Positions 22,095 to 34,095 of a stretch of 64,000 bases of DNA are shown piece after piece (position 1 is the first letter of the stretch; each line of letters starts with the position of its first letter). This stretch comes from Sipunculus nudus (taxonomy: Eukaryota; Annelida; Sipuncula; Golfingiida; Sipunculidae). Both the position numbers and the translations under genes were made by a program. The stretch covers positions 41,100,840 through 41,164,839 of the forward strand of contig CM049322.1 of assembly GCA_026874595.1 (NCBI GenBank). Direction: 5' to 3'. Under the pieces are notes generated by a model. It made no database searches and was not told where the DNA came from. It saw nothing but the letters and a program-made list of their open reading frames with translations.

Positions 22095-22166
22095 GCGAAT
22101 TTCAACGATACTTAATCCATGTAATTGGGTGAATAAACTTTAATTTTCTGTTTTTTTTTTTTTTAG

Positions 22167-22649
22167 GTGTAACATGGACAGCATACAATGGAAAACGCTT
22201 ACCTTGCACTTACATGATCGGCTCAGATCATAGCGTCTCTGGACTCAGCGAGTGTCAGAACCTGTGTCTCCAGCAGGTATCGCCAAAGTGCTTATCGTTA
22301 AATTTTGAGGCTGGGGATTACTACGAGGATGATGATTGCGAACTGAATTATGTCAAACATGGTCCATCGGTTCCTTTCGTATTAGAATCAGATTACGTTT
22401 ATTACGAATACGCTGAAGCTGAAACGACAACTGTCCCCACTACCGCTGTACCAACTACTACCGCTGTACCAACCACTATCGCTCCACCAACCACTACCGC
22501 TGTACCAACCACTAACGCTCCACCAACCACTACCGCTCTACCAACCACTAACGCTCTACCAACCACTACTACTCAACCAACTACTGTGTCCACGGAGTCA
22601 CTTGACACAACGGCATTAACCGTCACGACAACAGTGCATCTCGAAATCT
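22167..22649 (+). CDS. PAN/apple-domain secreted protein, exon 2 (PAN module 1 and Thr-rich linker)
   Basis: A long T tract and TTTAG precede 22167. The exon completes Ser-23 and encodes residues 24-183. Residues 24-106 form a PAN/apple-like module: LPCTYM, SECQNLCLQ, PKCLSLNF, CELN and a closing YVYYE, the usual Cys-x3-Cys and Cys-Leu-Ser-x-Asn-Phe pattern. Residues 109-180 are a mucin-like linker built from about ten TTT-A-V/L/P-PTT repeats, likely O-glycosylated. The exon ends at 22649 before GTGAGG with one base over, giving a phase-1 intron. Without splicing the frame stops at 22667 and an AATAAA follows at 22674. PAN modules bind proteins or sugars outside cells; the ligand here is unknown. 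The linker length probably varies between individuals. Confidence 0.85.
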
Positions 22650-22673
22650 GTGAGGGAATTCGAATATAAGCAC

Positions 22674-22679
22674 AATAAA
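22674..22679 (+). terminator. AATAAA after the exon-2 read-through stop
   Basis: The poly(A) hexamer lies 5 bases past the in-frame stop reached if the exon-2 donor is not used, as in composite terminal exons. Confidence 0.35.
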
Positions 22680-22866
22680 TGAAATTATTTAAACGTAATT
22701 TTGTAATTAGAGTGCAAAGCTGAAAATAAACCATATCCTAGAGAATTATTATTATCATATTTAATAACTCGTTTATGGATTCAGATTCTGTTTTTTTTAA
22801 ATTAACCCGTGTTTCTAATGTATTATATTGTAATGTGGTTCATAGTTTATTTCTCACTGATTTCAG

Positions 22867-23117
22867 TAATACCCGAGGCATCTTGGTACCTGCTGACGAA
22901 AGGTCAACTACCTTCTAGGTCACCTACAGATGTCGCCACAGTCAGAAGCAGATTAAATTGCGCCATCTTTTGCTGCGGCTCCAACTCTTGCTTAGCGTTC
23001 AGTTTCTCTTCGCTTACAAGAATTTGTCAGCTTTATGACGTCATAGATGATCTTGAAGGTTCATGGAATGCCGCACCAAACTGGTTTTACTACGTCAGAA
23101 GATTCACTTACATCTGA
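22867..23117 (+). CDS. PAN/apple-domain secreted protein, exon 3 (PAN-like module 2, C terminus)
   Basis: A good acceptor (TTTATTTCTCACTGATTTCAG) ends at 22866. T from exon 2 plus TA makes Leu-184, and the frame runs on to a stop at 23115-23117, total 266 residues. The module spans about 184-266 with NCAIFCCGSNSCLAFSFS, ICQLYD and a closing NWFYYVR: a Cys-x3-Cys-Cys-x4-Cys-x10-Cys pattern that fits a divergent PAN domain. Both introns are phase 1, so exon 2 is a symmetric 1-1 module of the kind spread by exon shuffling. There is no membrane anchor, so the full-length product should be secreted. A possible AATAAA for this end lies at 23823. Confidence 0.8.
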
Positions 23118-24456
23118 GTGCTGCTGGATTTTGTTAGCTAGGATACTGAATGTTGGACCTTGGAACTAATTATTCAGTATAAATAAGGTTTTCCTGGAAA
23201 ATGACAGAGATATTTTGAAGTACATGTACACTGGGATGTTATTATATCTGCAACGCAAAGACCTCCACAGGCTACCGAAAGCCATATTATGAGATATATA
23301 GAGTTTCTGGCATAAGTTATTAGGACTATAAATTGTACAATATATATTGTTGGTTCCAGATTCTGTACGCAAAACACCTGATTGATTCAATTGTCTTATC
23401 AATAATTCATGAAATATCAAGCTCGAGGGTTCCCTGAAGCAATTGAGCTTAAGACGTTCACAGTATATAAAGAACAACATGGAAGATACACGGAACTCAT
23501 CTTCAACCATGAAGTTTTTGTTCGAGGAGCTAACTTATATCCAGCTTTCATGACATACTTTATTTCAGCTGGGTTTGAAATCAATTTCCTGTAACTGAAA
23601 AAGTGACCAAAGAATCCCTAATCACGGAAAATCTCAAAGGATCCGTTCGCTGTTTTATCGTCATGGTTAACATGCGATCGATCAAAAATTGGGAGTTTAA
23701 AATCGATGCGACTCAAGTGACTATAAGTAAAATTAATCTACATTTATAAAAAAATGCTTATATTTGTACCAATACCTAAGTTGGGCATAGTACGGTTTCA
23801 TGCAAGGAAAAGTAACACATATAATAAAAAATATATAAAAAATATTTAAAAAATATATAAAAAATATTTAAAAATATTTTAAAAATATATGTAAAAAAGA
23901 AACACATGAGAGAAAAGATTCACATAAAGTCATCGGAAAATCGTTTATATTATATTCCAAAATTGTATCTCTCTGTTCCCTTTTTTTAAAGTCATTGCTT
24001 CTTCGAGAATTAACAGCCGATAAAAATATCCTAAGTTTGAAGTGCATTTAAGAAAGACCAACGGTTGATAAATACATGGGGGTAAAAAGAACATGCACTA
24101 ACAAAATTTTGCATTGATTGTGTTTACTCAGAAGGAATTAATGTATTTATTTATCCATTTAAATAAAGAAGTCAAACTAATTATACTCATTTTTCCATTC
24201 AATACGTGAAAATCCAGATTGATATTATGAATCAAACGTTTAATGATATTACGTGTAATTGTTATTAATTTTAACATATCTCAGTCATGAACGTTTCTTG
24301 GTGACTAAAAGGCATAAAATATGAATTGCAATATTTTTTTATTCCCATGCTTTTCCTAGTACTGACATTTGTTATACATTAAGTCTTATAATATAACTCG
24401 TATATTTTTTTTTTCAAACAAGTTTATATGTATTGCCAGTACTTAGGATATGAACT
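23118..24456. other. 3' flank of the PAN gene
   Basis: AATAAA at 23823-23828 is a possible poly(A) signal. A-rich AAAATATATAAAAAATATTT repeats lie at 23828-23895. At 23565-23635 there are phrases of the 5600-6440 repeat (TTCCTGTAACTG, GTGACCAAAG). No exon is seen. Confidence 0.4.
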
Positions 24457-24804
24457 GGCTTCTGTGGCTAAGGGGTAGAGCACAGGACCAAAAGCCGGGA
24501 GATTGTGAGTTCGAATCTCAGCCAAGGCGGTGAGAGTTATCACCTTCGGCGCCCACAAAGGGTGCAGGCTTAATAAGAAGGTCGTGCCGCACCAGTACGC
24601 CTTTCGGGGGTTCCTCGGTGGTATGACTCAGCAATAGGATGAATAACGCACCCAGGGCCCACAGGTTCAGTGGCCCCCTGGCCTGGTTAACTTTAGGAAA
24701 AAAATAAAAGGAAGAATACCGCCCTGTCACATAATCCAAAACCGGAATGGAATTCTGCAGATGTACATATACGTAGTTAAAGAATGCAAGCGGTTACCTC
24801 CATA
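24457..24804 (+). mobile_element. tRNA-derived SINE, copy 1 (full length)
   Basis: The head has a pol III A box (TGGCTAAGGGGTAGAGC) and B box (GAGTTCGAATCTC). The body has AGGCTTAATAAGAAGG, GGTTCCTCGGTGG and CACCCAGGGCCCACAGG. The 3' part reads GGAATGGAATTCTGCAG, ATGTACATATACGTAG and GGTTACCTCCATA. The full layout matches the minus-strand copy at 37014-37341. Confidence 0.9.
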
Positions 24805-24895
24805 AAAAGAATCTTTTAAAAAATAACATTAAACAACAGGAACCTTAGCCTGCACATTAGCAGCTGACAAAGCACACACACACTTGTTTAAACGC

Positions 24896-25192
24896 TTTTT
24901 AGGCTTAATGGGAAGGCCTTGCCCTACGACCGTGTTTCACTCACAAACGAGTGCGCTTTTCGGGGATTCCTCGGTGGTTTGGCCCTATAAAGGGGACGAT
25001 TACACACCCAGGGCCCTCAGGTGCAGTAGTCACCGGGCTTGGTTAACACCAGGATATAAAATATGTGGAAGCGTGTGATACTGCCTTGTCAAGTTGTCCG
25101 AAAACGGAATTCTGCAGATCTACATATACTTTGTTAAGCTAGCATTAAAAAATGGAGGAGGAATCCTCCAACAAAAAAAAAAAAAAAAAAAA
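24896..25192 (+). mobile_element. tRNA-derived SINE, copy 2 (5' truncated)
   Basis: The head is missing. The body AGGCTTAATGGGAAGGCC, GGATTCCTCGGTGG, CACCCAGGGCCCTCAGG and GGAATTCTGCAG is present. It ends with a 20-base A tail, so this copy kept a poly(A) end where others end in CTCCATA. Confidence 0.85.
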
Positions 25193-26692
25193 AGAAATAT
25201 TTAAAAAAGAAATATGAACATCCATGTCCACCGATACTTATCTGCGCACAGTGTCTAGTGTGTTGCAATCAAACCATGATCTGTCTATTTTAACTGTTCA
25301 CAAACGATTATATGCAAAGTCAGTGGCATATCCAGGGGGGGGGGGGGGTGATTCAGGGGCTCCGGCAGTGGCACAAATTTATCTTAAAGGGGGAGGGGGG
25401 TGACTATCAGACAAACACAAACACACCCACATAAATATATTTATATATATGTATGTATGTATATCTTTTTAACGTCTGTAATGACACATTTCAAATATAT
25501 ATACTCAGTCACATTTCATATGTATTAAAACAAGAATAAGTTTTTAGAAAATTAGGTATTATGTTTCTAGTATCAGTTAAAACTGCTTGGTTGCATGACA
25601 CATACAATGACGACCGGGGTCGCGAAGACGGTCAACCCACAGGGGGAGATCCATGCGGGGGACACCAATCCTGGTCGAGAGACGGCCTCAGTGAACTCAT
25701 GCCATGTAATCACTATAAGTTTACGGTTGGGAATTCACCGGTGTCACATTTTGACGTCATCCTGTGATATCACTGTGAACTCACTGTTGTGTAACAGACA
25801 TGAACTCACTGCAGCTACTTGACCTTGAGTTCATAGTTGTTTCACAGCTATGAACGCACAACTGTAATCCTATAATTATATCACAGTGATCTCGAGTTTT
25901 GCTCACGTCTTGACTGGAATTAACGATGTCATACGTAGCAGTACCCACATTCACTTACACTAGGCCACTGTACCAGATATAACATATTACTATCCGGAAA
26001 TAATTTCCTGGTAGCTGAAGTTTGTGTGCTTTGCCTGCAAGTTACAATCGATCAGCTAAATGCACTGCGGGATGAGTTTTCACATGTTCGGACGCGAGGG
26101 AATGCTAGTTCAGGGAGCGCCTGTTGCTATTAGTTTTTTTCACCCGAGTATAGTGAATCAGGGCATCGTAATCAAATTAATAAAATTTGCCGCTGGCTCG
26201 GCTGTCAGCATCTTAAAAGGATAACGTGGACGAATCAATAGAAAGATGCTAGGAATGTTGCGGTAGCAGGGGTTTTTGATAGTATAAGTGAATAAAAGCA
26301 TATTTATCTTCCGTTTGTAAAACGAGATGTACTGAGGAAGGTTTTTCATTCGCGAGGGTTTGAAATTCCCGATATACGCGAGGGGGTTATTTCCTGGAAA
26401 CTAAAACCTTCGTGAAAAAGACGCCACATCTATACACGTGAACAGTGACTTATTCTATAACTCCAAAGGAATTTCATTTGTGCCGATAGTATCAATATTT
26501 AGCATACATTTATTTGGTTAATTGTAATGCAAAGATTGGTAATGTAAATAATATTAATTTTTCTATATATCTGCCAGTATTGCATGAAGAATTCCCACCT
26601 GCTCAATGTTCCCTTAGCTCCTCGTGCAATTGTTAAGACGTTGCGTGCAATTAGTTAATTGATAAAATAATGGTTATTACATTGTGTAAGTT
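25193..26692. other. no recognisable gene
   Basis: G runs at 25336-25347 and 25388-25400 lie in text (CAGTGGCATATCCAGGGG) that resembles the left end of the element at 36623. 25690-25900 carries short inverted and direct repeats around GAACTCACTG and ATCACTGTGA. No exon is supported. Confidence 0.4.
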
Positions 26693-26790
26693 ACTGTATG
26701 GTAAATCGCAAAAATGAAACCCTTGCGAAACACTAAAGAAGTAAAAACGCAAAAATACAACCTCGCGAATATGATGCAAATAAGGAAATG
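26693..26790 (-). repeat. TTCGCG-type dispersed repeat, copy 3
   Basis: GCAAAAATGAAACCCTTGCG and AACCTCGCGAATATGATGC in the same order as copy 1 (minus-strand sense). A C run follows at 26793. Confidence 0.5.
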
Positions 26791-28131
26791 ACCCCCCCCC
26801 CCCCCGGCAACTGAGCGATAATGGGGAATCGGCAGTGAAGTGTACGACCTTTGATACAGGGTCAAGGTCAATAATAAATTTCAGATGCAAATTTGTGACC
26901 TAGGAGTAATACTGTGCCCAGACTTCAGCTTTTGAAAAGCAGCCTTATTGGATATCTTGCGCAAAAAGAAAACGGCGGAAATTTGAAATGAGATGGGAAG
27001 TGGAGTTTTCAGGAATTGAGAGCGTTCAAAACCAATTGGGAAATATTAAAGAGCCCCGAGAATTGCTGAAAAAGACGCAGCAGGGCGTAGCATACAAAAA
27101 AACACACTGTCAAATACTAATACGACATAAGTGTCTTAACAATGACACATTTTCTACCCCAAAGAAATCCAACCCGACGCAATGAAAATTTGTTTTGGTT
27201 ACAAGATACGTTGTGTTGATGCCGCCATTTTTGTTTCTTTATATGGCAGATACGTCAATAAAACTTATGCAACTCGTGACTTCCGGTCGTTAACGAAAGC
27301 TTTCATCCCGTGAACATGAAGGATTGTGTATGTTGCATTAGCCTAACTAAATGAAGTTTACAAAAAAAGGATGGTATTATAACACGAAACCGAGATGTAA
27401 ACTGTGCAAAAGCCACAACAGTAGTGTGGTGACATCAATTGATAGAACGTCTGTTTATTATAATAAACTTCACCTCCCACCTTGAAAATCCCCTTTTTCC
27501 TTCTTCCAGCAAGCCTTAAAATTATCATTCTGTTATTAGAAGCACTAGGTATACATGGAAGACAGTTATCTCGTACCTCCGGTCACGCGGTCTTGTCATT
27601 GGAACAACCACACGTGGATTATATCTAACAGCAATATGTAAAACAGGTGGGATAGAGAAACTAAAGGCCTATATGCCGCTATCATTTCTTTTGGAAACAT
27701 TTGTATTCGCTAAAATGAGCTGATAGCAGAAGATAACACTTGCTGTGACTAAAAAACATTAACACGCATTGGGAATATTTACAGGTCCTTCAATGGAACC
27801 CTTACTGGTCCCATCTTAAATCTATCTCAATAATTGAAGAACCTAAAAAAGTTCTTTCTCGTAGTCAGATTCGGAAACCTTGAATAATTCCACCGGAAAC
27901 CTATATGTTACTGCTGTACACGAATCTCTAGCATAGTACCTGTTCTTGCGTTTCTGATAGCTCTGCGGCACTCCTGTTAGTGTGGGACGGGTTAATTTCC
28001 TAGAGCTAAATTTACATGAGATAATTTTACAATTGCGTAGTTCCTGATAAATGGCGCTGCTATGTTTCAAAAAGATGTCAAATTGCTCAGGATGAATTGG
28101 ACAAAAATGGAACATCCCCCCCCCCCCGCCC
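26791..28131. other. no recognisable gene
   Basis: Open frames at 26988-27185 (+) and 27843-28115 (-) have no domain or solid splice context. A C run at 28117-28128 leads into the minisatellite. Confidence 0.35.
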
Positions 28132-28371
28132 TCGGGGTCCTGTGTCGCCAGTCGGGGTCCCGTGCTGCCAGTCGGGGTCCTGTGCCACCAGTCGGGGTCT
28201 AGTGCCGCCAGTCGGGGTCTAGTGACGCCAGTCGGGGTCTAGTGCCACCAGTCGGGGTCAAGTACCTCCAGTCGGGGTCCAGTGCCACCAGTCGGGGTTC
28301 AGTGCCACCAGTCGAGGTTCAGTGCCGCCAGTTTGGGTCCAGTGCCGCCAGTCGGGGTCCAGTATTGCAGT
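28132..28371 (+). repeat. 20-bp G-rich minisatellite, 12 units
   Basis: The unit is near CGGGGTCCAGTGCCGCCAGT, exactly 20 bp with very few length changes over 240 bp. Nearly every unit carries GGGG, so four-stranded G structures are possible on the plus strand. Confidence 0.95.
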
Positions 28372-30165
28372 TCAGGAGGTCTAAACACTATTTAACCAGA
28401 TTTTTTTTTACTAGATTTTAATTTTATGTGCAACAAGTGTATTTAATGTGGTGTCAGGCGTAAAAGGCTTGGAACCCTATCTGGGAGGTGGTTTTGAAAT
28501 GCTGTACTTTTATTTCAATATTTTCCTTGGTGCTTAACCACTGCCTTGTATTATGTTGTGTATAGGCTACCTGAGTGATGATACAAAGAATACGCCACAA
28601 AACCACACAATCCCCACTTTACCACGTTGGACCAAAGGCAAGCCGGTCCTACATCTTTTGAGGGCAGCTTTTTCCAAGGGCACCGATAAGGGGGCAACTT
28701 TATCGGGTGACAACGTAACCTAATTAATTCTGCGTCAAATTACAGAGCAAATAATAAACCAGACTTGAGGATACTTCACTGGTATAATAAAAAGAGTGAG
28801 CCATATATGTATATACGTCAAATGCAACAATGGTGATAGAAAACAATAAAACTGTATAATAGTAATTTTAAGGTACGTGCTGTATAGTGTAAATTAAGAA
28901 GCCCTTTTTTAAATAAAAGATAAAGCAATATAGGCACCATATATTCGGGCGTCTGTCTGGTTTTGTTTACATTGGAGTCATTCAACATGTAATGGCCTAA
29001 ATGCAGTGCTGCTACTCTATACTATTTAAAGTAAATACTTTTTTCTGGCAAGACCTCTTTCAATAGGTTTTTTTTCATACTTTTTAAGGGGTTAATACTT
29101 TTTTATCATTTTTTTCTAAAACCATCATCTTCAGATGATGATTATAGATGTTATAGACTGTACCAACTGAGTGCAGTAGAAATGCTCTGTCAATATTACA
29201 TCATAAGCAAGTGAGTTGTGAAGGCCATATTTTTTTAGCTTCCTTGAGAATGTTTTTGTATTTGAACAATTGTCTGTATACTGCTGCGTATTATTTAGTA
29301 GAGAAAACATGAAAAAGTATGCTTTCAATGAAGTTGCTAATAAATAAGGGCAGGCAAATAAGTGAATGAGTGATGGATGTCATATATTCTGTCTTCATTC
29401 AGAATGACCTTATAGTCGATTTGAGAAATTGTCTGTTTTCACTCTAAATAGTAAAATTATTTGAAGTCAAAAGTGCTTCAATTTTGCTTCAGCTTACACT
29501 TAAATTTTAAAAACTTTCAACACTGATGGAGGGGGACACCCCCTCCCATACCCTACCCCGCCTTGTGCCAAATCCCCCCCCCCTCCTTTTTTGATGTTCC
29601 TAAGCCTATGTCATATATTATGATATCCGGGTTACATTGATCTGGTTTGTTGATAAAACGTGAAGAGGGATGGGGATGCTATCCACAAGTCGGGACAGAA
29701 ACCTTGGACCAAAAAGCCCAATTAAGGTAAGAGAACAATAGTCCCCCGCCCCTCCCCCGGTCCAGAATCATAGTTTCATTTTTCCTGGAGGTACTTTTTA
29801 CCCCCAACACTGAAAAAAATCAGGGGACAGGTCCCTCTGTGCCCCTGATATAAGACCCATATACACTCAAATACTAGTAGTACCTTTACATGTATATACA
29901 GGATGAGTGAGCCCCTATTTGTGATCACATGTTAGTCCATCTGTTTTTATAACCACGAGGAATTATTATCGGGACCCTAGATGCCATTGTTATATATAAT
30001 GGATAGATATACGATTATCTTGTGTTTGCTTATGCCATGTAGGTCTATAAACGTTATTGTTTAACCACGGTTCAATTAATGATTATATGACACGATAACC
30101 ACAAGGATATATCCTTATCAAGAAAACGTGACACTCTTCATCTTATCTCTTCTTTACGACACAGT
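28372..30165. other. no recognisable feature
   Basis: AT-rich with short C-rich stretches at 29530-29585 and 29740-29760. Nothing coding is supported. Confidence 0.4.
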
Positions 30166-30600
30166 AGGCATTTATACTGTGCTGGTAGCTTAACTTGAGA
30201 CATGATGCAAGTCATAAGGGGAATATACTTCAATGGTCATCATCCCGGTAACCCGTGTGAGCCATGCCTGTATTCGTGCGGTCTGAAATTCATGGCACAC
30301 AGTGATATCTATCAATATGCTTAATTAAAACGGAATGGTGGTTTTGTTAGAAGGTATAATAAAAAGCAAACAATGTTATTGAAAGTATGATTAAAAAAGC
30401 TAACAGTCGGTTTGGTTTATGTCAAGTGACAGCCTACTTGTAGGCCAAAAGGTGTAATAAAAAATGACAATTAAATATTTACATCATCATAGAGCCTTAC
30501 AGTGTGGTCCTTCTGACGCTAGTAGGCTGGTCGTGGACTTTCTGATGTCAGAGGGCCGAAATATCGCATAGACCGAAAACTCGACGTTGGTTCATCATAC
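30166..30600 (+). repeat. family 2 dispersed repeat, copy 2
   Basis: GTAGGCATTTATACTG, AACCCGTGTGAGCCATGC, GCTAACAGTCGG, GACAGCCTACTTGTAGG, TTCTGACGCTAGTAGGCTGG and then CAGAGGGCCGAAAT, collinear with the other copies. A partial family 3 element follows almost at once. Confidence 0.65.
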
Positions 30601-30623
30601 GGTGGTCAACTTGGAACCGCATT

Positions 30624-31080
30624 ATGATATGTTCCATCTCGTCGTGTCGACCTGTTTTTGCTATAATCATTTTTATTAGCTACATTTTAAGGAAAATATG
30701 ATTTGGTAAAAGATTAAAGGGCCTGATTTTAAACATGGTAAATAAATACCTACCTTGCACATTATTTAAACATCAGAATTATTTTAAAATATGAGAAATT
30801 AGGGTACATTTAACAATGTATCAGACCCGCTGATGGCGGTCAAGGTCACTGGTCACATGCAAAAACAGTCTCAGTTGACAGGTGCTGACTGGATAGCGTC
30901 ACTCTAAAAAACACTCTAAAAACACATTAAACACAAAAACACATTATATAACCAGACACAACAAAGATGGCCTCTCATGCACTGACACATCGGAGAGTAA
31001 AAAGGAGCAAAAACTGGAGATTTAATGTTAAATTCATAATTGCCATCTTAGGTCGTCACTTCAATTTACAGCTTTCCAGA
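30624..31080 (+). mobile_element. CTATAGT-ended MITE (family 3), partial copy
   Basis: Starts GATATGTTCCATCTCGTCG, then CGACCTGTTTTTGCTAT, TGGCGGTCAAGGTCACTGGT and GATGGC in the family order, but lacks the right end. Confidence 0.65.
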
Positions 31081-31245
31081 ATATTTATTATCCATATAAG
31101 ACAATTAAGAATTTTTTTTTTCCAAAACACATGCGGTCACAGGTTGGTGAAACAGCATAGCACTAAGCGAACCTATGTTTCTCTGACCGAAAATGTATGT
31201 TCAAGGCTGGTTTTTTATTTATTTTTTTGTATGTTTCGATAAAAT

Positions 31246-31349
31246 GTCAAATGATAAGGGAAAAGCATGATAATAACATATTTATTTTGATAAACAAGTC
31301 AAATGATAAGGGAAAAGCATGATAATAACATATTTATTTTGGTAAACAA
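31246..31349. repeat. 52-bp tandem duplication
   Basis: GTCAAATGATAAGGGAAAAG and the following 32 bases occur twice in a row with one change (GATAAACAA / GGTAAACAA). Confidence 0.9.
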
Positions 31350-32422
31350 GCGCTCCACTACAAAACAAAGGAAATTCTATCAAATTTGTATGATTTTATC
31401 TTCTTGAAAGAAATGTCCGAACGACTGGAGCTCAAATTTGGTAAGTTTTTATTGAAAAAAAATATGCGGGGTTTAAAATTGACGCGGGCGGTGCCTGAGA
31501 ACCATACCTTTCATTTTTTCGGCCTACCGCCTAATAGGCGTTTACTTGTTCGTATTTTATCGTTCACAAAAGTTATATTTGAACAAATTTGGGGTCACTT
31601 CTTGATTTATTTTTTCCTTGACGAGCTGCAAGTAATAAAAACCCAAACATTGCAATTAAATATCAGTTCATCATAAACCTTCCCTGATCATCTCCAGCTG
31701 TTAACCGCATTTTCCACTCTGAATTCCACGCCTGACAGGCTAATCTATGTAATAATATAAACAATAGATAACAGTATTTTATAATTTAGGAATTTACAGG
31801 AATAAATAAGCGTCATTTCTTGACTTATTTTTCTGAACGTGTTACGCGGCGTCATTGATAGAATATCAAAAGGGGGTTCACATTGAGCAGAATAATTGTG
31901 GGTTCACAGAAAAACTATTTGCACTCGGTAACAATAACAAATTGGTTAACAAGTTGAGTGTCTATTACTCAAGGATTTACTCACAATTTTCTGGACGAAA
32001 GTGTGGTTACAGTTCTTGTTTTAGCCCCCAAAGTTTGAGCCTCTTATAATGAATACACCTATGCTGAATACTCTATTGAAGTGTCTCTGTGACTGTATGA
32101 GCGTGCTGTGTGTGTGTGTGTCAGTGTGTGCGTGCCAGTTCCTAAGCAAGCACATCTGCATCCTGCTAATTGAGGAAGTAACGAATAGAAATGATATATA
32201 TATAGAGAGATAAGCGTTTATAATAAGCGTATCCGGACAGACCACACTGCAGTATAATTACAAGCTAGCGGGTCGGAGCGTGGAAGGGTCATATCTTGTC
32301 GTGCGGCGCGTCTCCTAGCTATTTGTACTAGCTATTAGCTTATATTGACCCCCAACCGCAACTCAAGTTCCTGCCTCCCTGAGTGGTTACCATGGTTACA
32401 TCCTCTAGATTCCAGCAGGAAC
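31350..32422 (+). other. flank and 5' leader of the gene starting at 32423
   Basis: From about 32265 the sequence becomes richer in G+C, fitting a promoter or leader. GGTTACCATGGTTAC at 32387-32401 is close to the RFX X-box but has one mismatch to the palindrome. There is a short (GT)n at 32108. No exon is seen before 32423. Confidence 0.35.
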
Positions 32423-32472
32423 ATGGCTGAAGCAGAGAAGCCGGGACGACGCTGGATCTTCCCCGATGAATC
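32423..32472 (+). CDS. first coding exon of an unidentified gene
   Basis: ATG at 32423 stands in a strong context (GGAACATGG) and opens 16 codons plus two bases, ending before GTGAGTATG, a near-ideal donor. The peptide is MAEAEKPGRRWIFPDE with a split Ser-type codon next, so the intron is phase 2. A short acidic-basic start with RRW-IFP gives too little to name a family, and it is not a signal peptide. The leader upstream is relatively G+C rich. I could not find an exon in phase within the next 30 kb that I trust, so the rest may lie beyond the window or behind long repeats. The exon is a good structural call with no functional assignment. Confidence 0.5.
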
Positions 32473-32843
32473 GTGAGTATGACCTTTTTATCGTTCGTGG
32501 TGATAATTCTCCTGTGTTGCTAGAAGGATGGGTGACTCCGGTTTTGGATCGGGGTTGGATGCTGGACGAGTGCGTTCTCCGTATTGCAGCATCTTCGCTT
32601 GCATCTCAGCCCCATCTAAACAAACGCTTGTATTACCTTTAAGTGTCAGTTCACCTTCAAGAGTCCTTCGTCAACTGATCTTAAACTGGCCGTTGATCTG
32701 CTGCCCTCTCGTGGACATTGTATTATATCATATATCGTGGTAAGCTACATATCTGTCTGTTACCCAATCTTTGTTCTTTGTCTGTGTTCTGTCCGTCTGT
32801 TTGTTTGTCGGTCTCTCTCTGTCTCTCTCTCTCTCTCTGTCTG

Positions 32844-32924
<81 letters not shown>

Positions 32925-33135
32925 TTATATATATAGATATATATATATACATATACATATTTATATATATATACCTACAAGTATATATGTATGTATATAT
33001 ATACATGTTATTATAGATATACATATATATTATATTTATGTACACACACACATATATACACATGTATATACATGAATTACCCTTTGTCAATTGGTAATAT
33101 AACAATGATTCTAATCCAGACATCTTATCTATCTA

Positions 33136-33192
<57 letters not shown>

Positions 33193-33719
33193 TTGACCCA
33201 AATGAAAATGATTATTACGCCATAAAGGAACGTAATCAATATCAATCAATCATGTTTCACTTTAACCGGAATGTATCACACCGAGCACCGATCCCCTGCC
33301 TGCCCGCCTCAGTCTGTAACATAATATCTGTCTGCGTGTTTGTGTGTCCCCCCCCCCCACCAAGCAAGCTTTAGATGTATGAGATAGCAAATAAACCCGA
33401 AACGCTCTTTGCGACCAACCACAGCTGCATGATATCATCATGAGTATATACGAAGAAACAAAATTCTATTCATGTTTCCTGTGTGGCAACTGGCAAGTGC
33501 ACGTGTGTATTTGTATGTGTCTGTGTGTGTGGGAGGGGGGATGTCACGTGATCAAAGCTGCCAGAATATTTGAGGAAGCTATAACTCTCTGTTCTAGGAA
33601 TCAAACGAATATCTCTGATATCAGCTTTATCATTGAATCCCTCTTCGCCGATGAGCTGTAGTTCACCCCAGTATACGTATAGCGGTATACATATAGGCTT
33701 CACATACACATATACAAAT

Positions 33720-33772
<53 letters not shown>

Positions 33773-33953
33773 TATGTGTGTGTGTGTGAATGTGTGTTAA
33801 CCGCATTAATAAATCATGTATGAAATACATCATAAACTAGAAATATGCATTCTAAGTAATGCATGCCTCCGTCTTGTGTTTGCATTCACTTTTACAACGC
33901 ATATTTGAGTGTTCATTCGTGCTTATGTGACTGTTCATTTGTGAATATTCCTT
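32473..33953. other. microsatellite-rich intron or spacer
   Basis: Holds (TC)n 32806-32880 merging into (TA)n 32881-32914, degenerate TATA/TACA text to 33080, (CTAT)(TA)n 33127-33190, (GT)n near 33520, and (TA)n then (GT)n 33727-33790. Open frames of YIYIYI or SLSLSL type are products of these repeats. Confidence 0.8.
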
Positions 33954-34036
33954 GATGATATATATATATATACTGGTTACTCGGTAATATATATATATAT
34001 ATATTTGTATTTATATTTTTATATTTATTATATATA

Positions 34037-34095
<59 letters not shown>

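Noticed and set aside
24457-24530. A functional tRNA gene
   Set aside because: Stems pair badly and the same head continues into a conserved SINE body in another copy.
27843-28115. A 90-residue minus-strand protein
   Set aside because: No recognisable domain, no promoter or splice support and ordinary local composition.
32387-32401. RFX X-box just upstream of the exon at 32423
   Set aside because: GTTACCATGGTTAC has a mismatch in the second half-site, so it is noted only in the flank description.
32718-33016. Frames rich in SLSLSL or RERERE (also 19431 and 55364)
   Set aside because: They come from (TC)n/(GA)n microsatellites.
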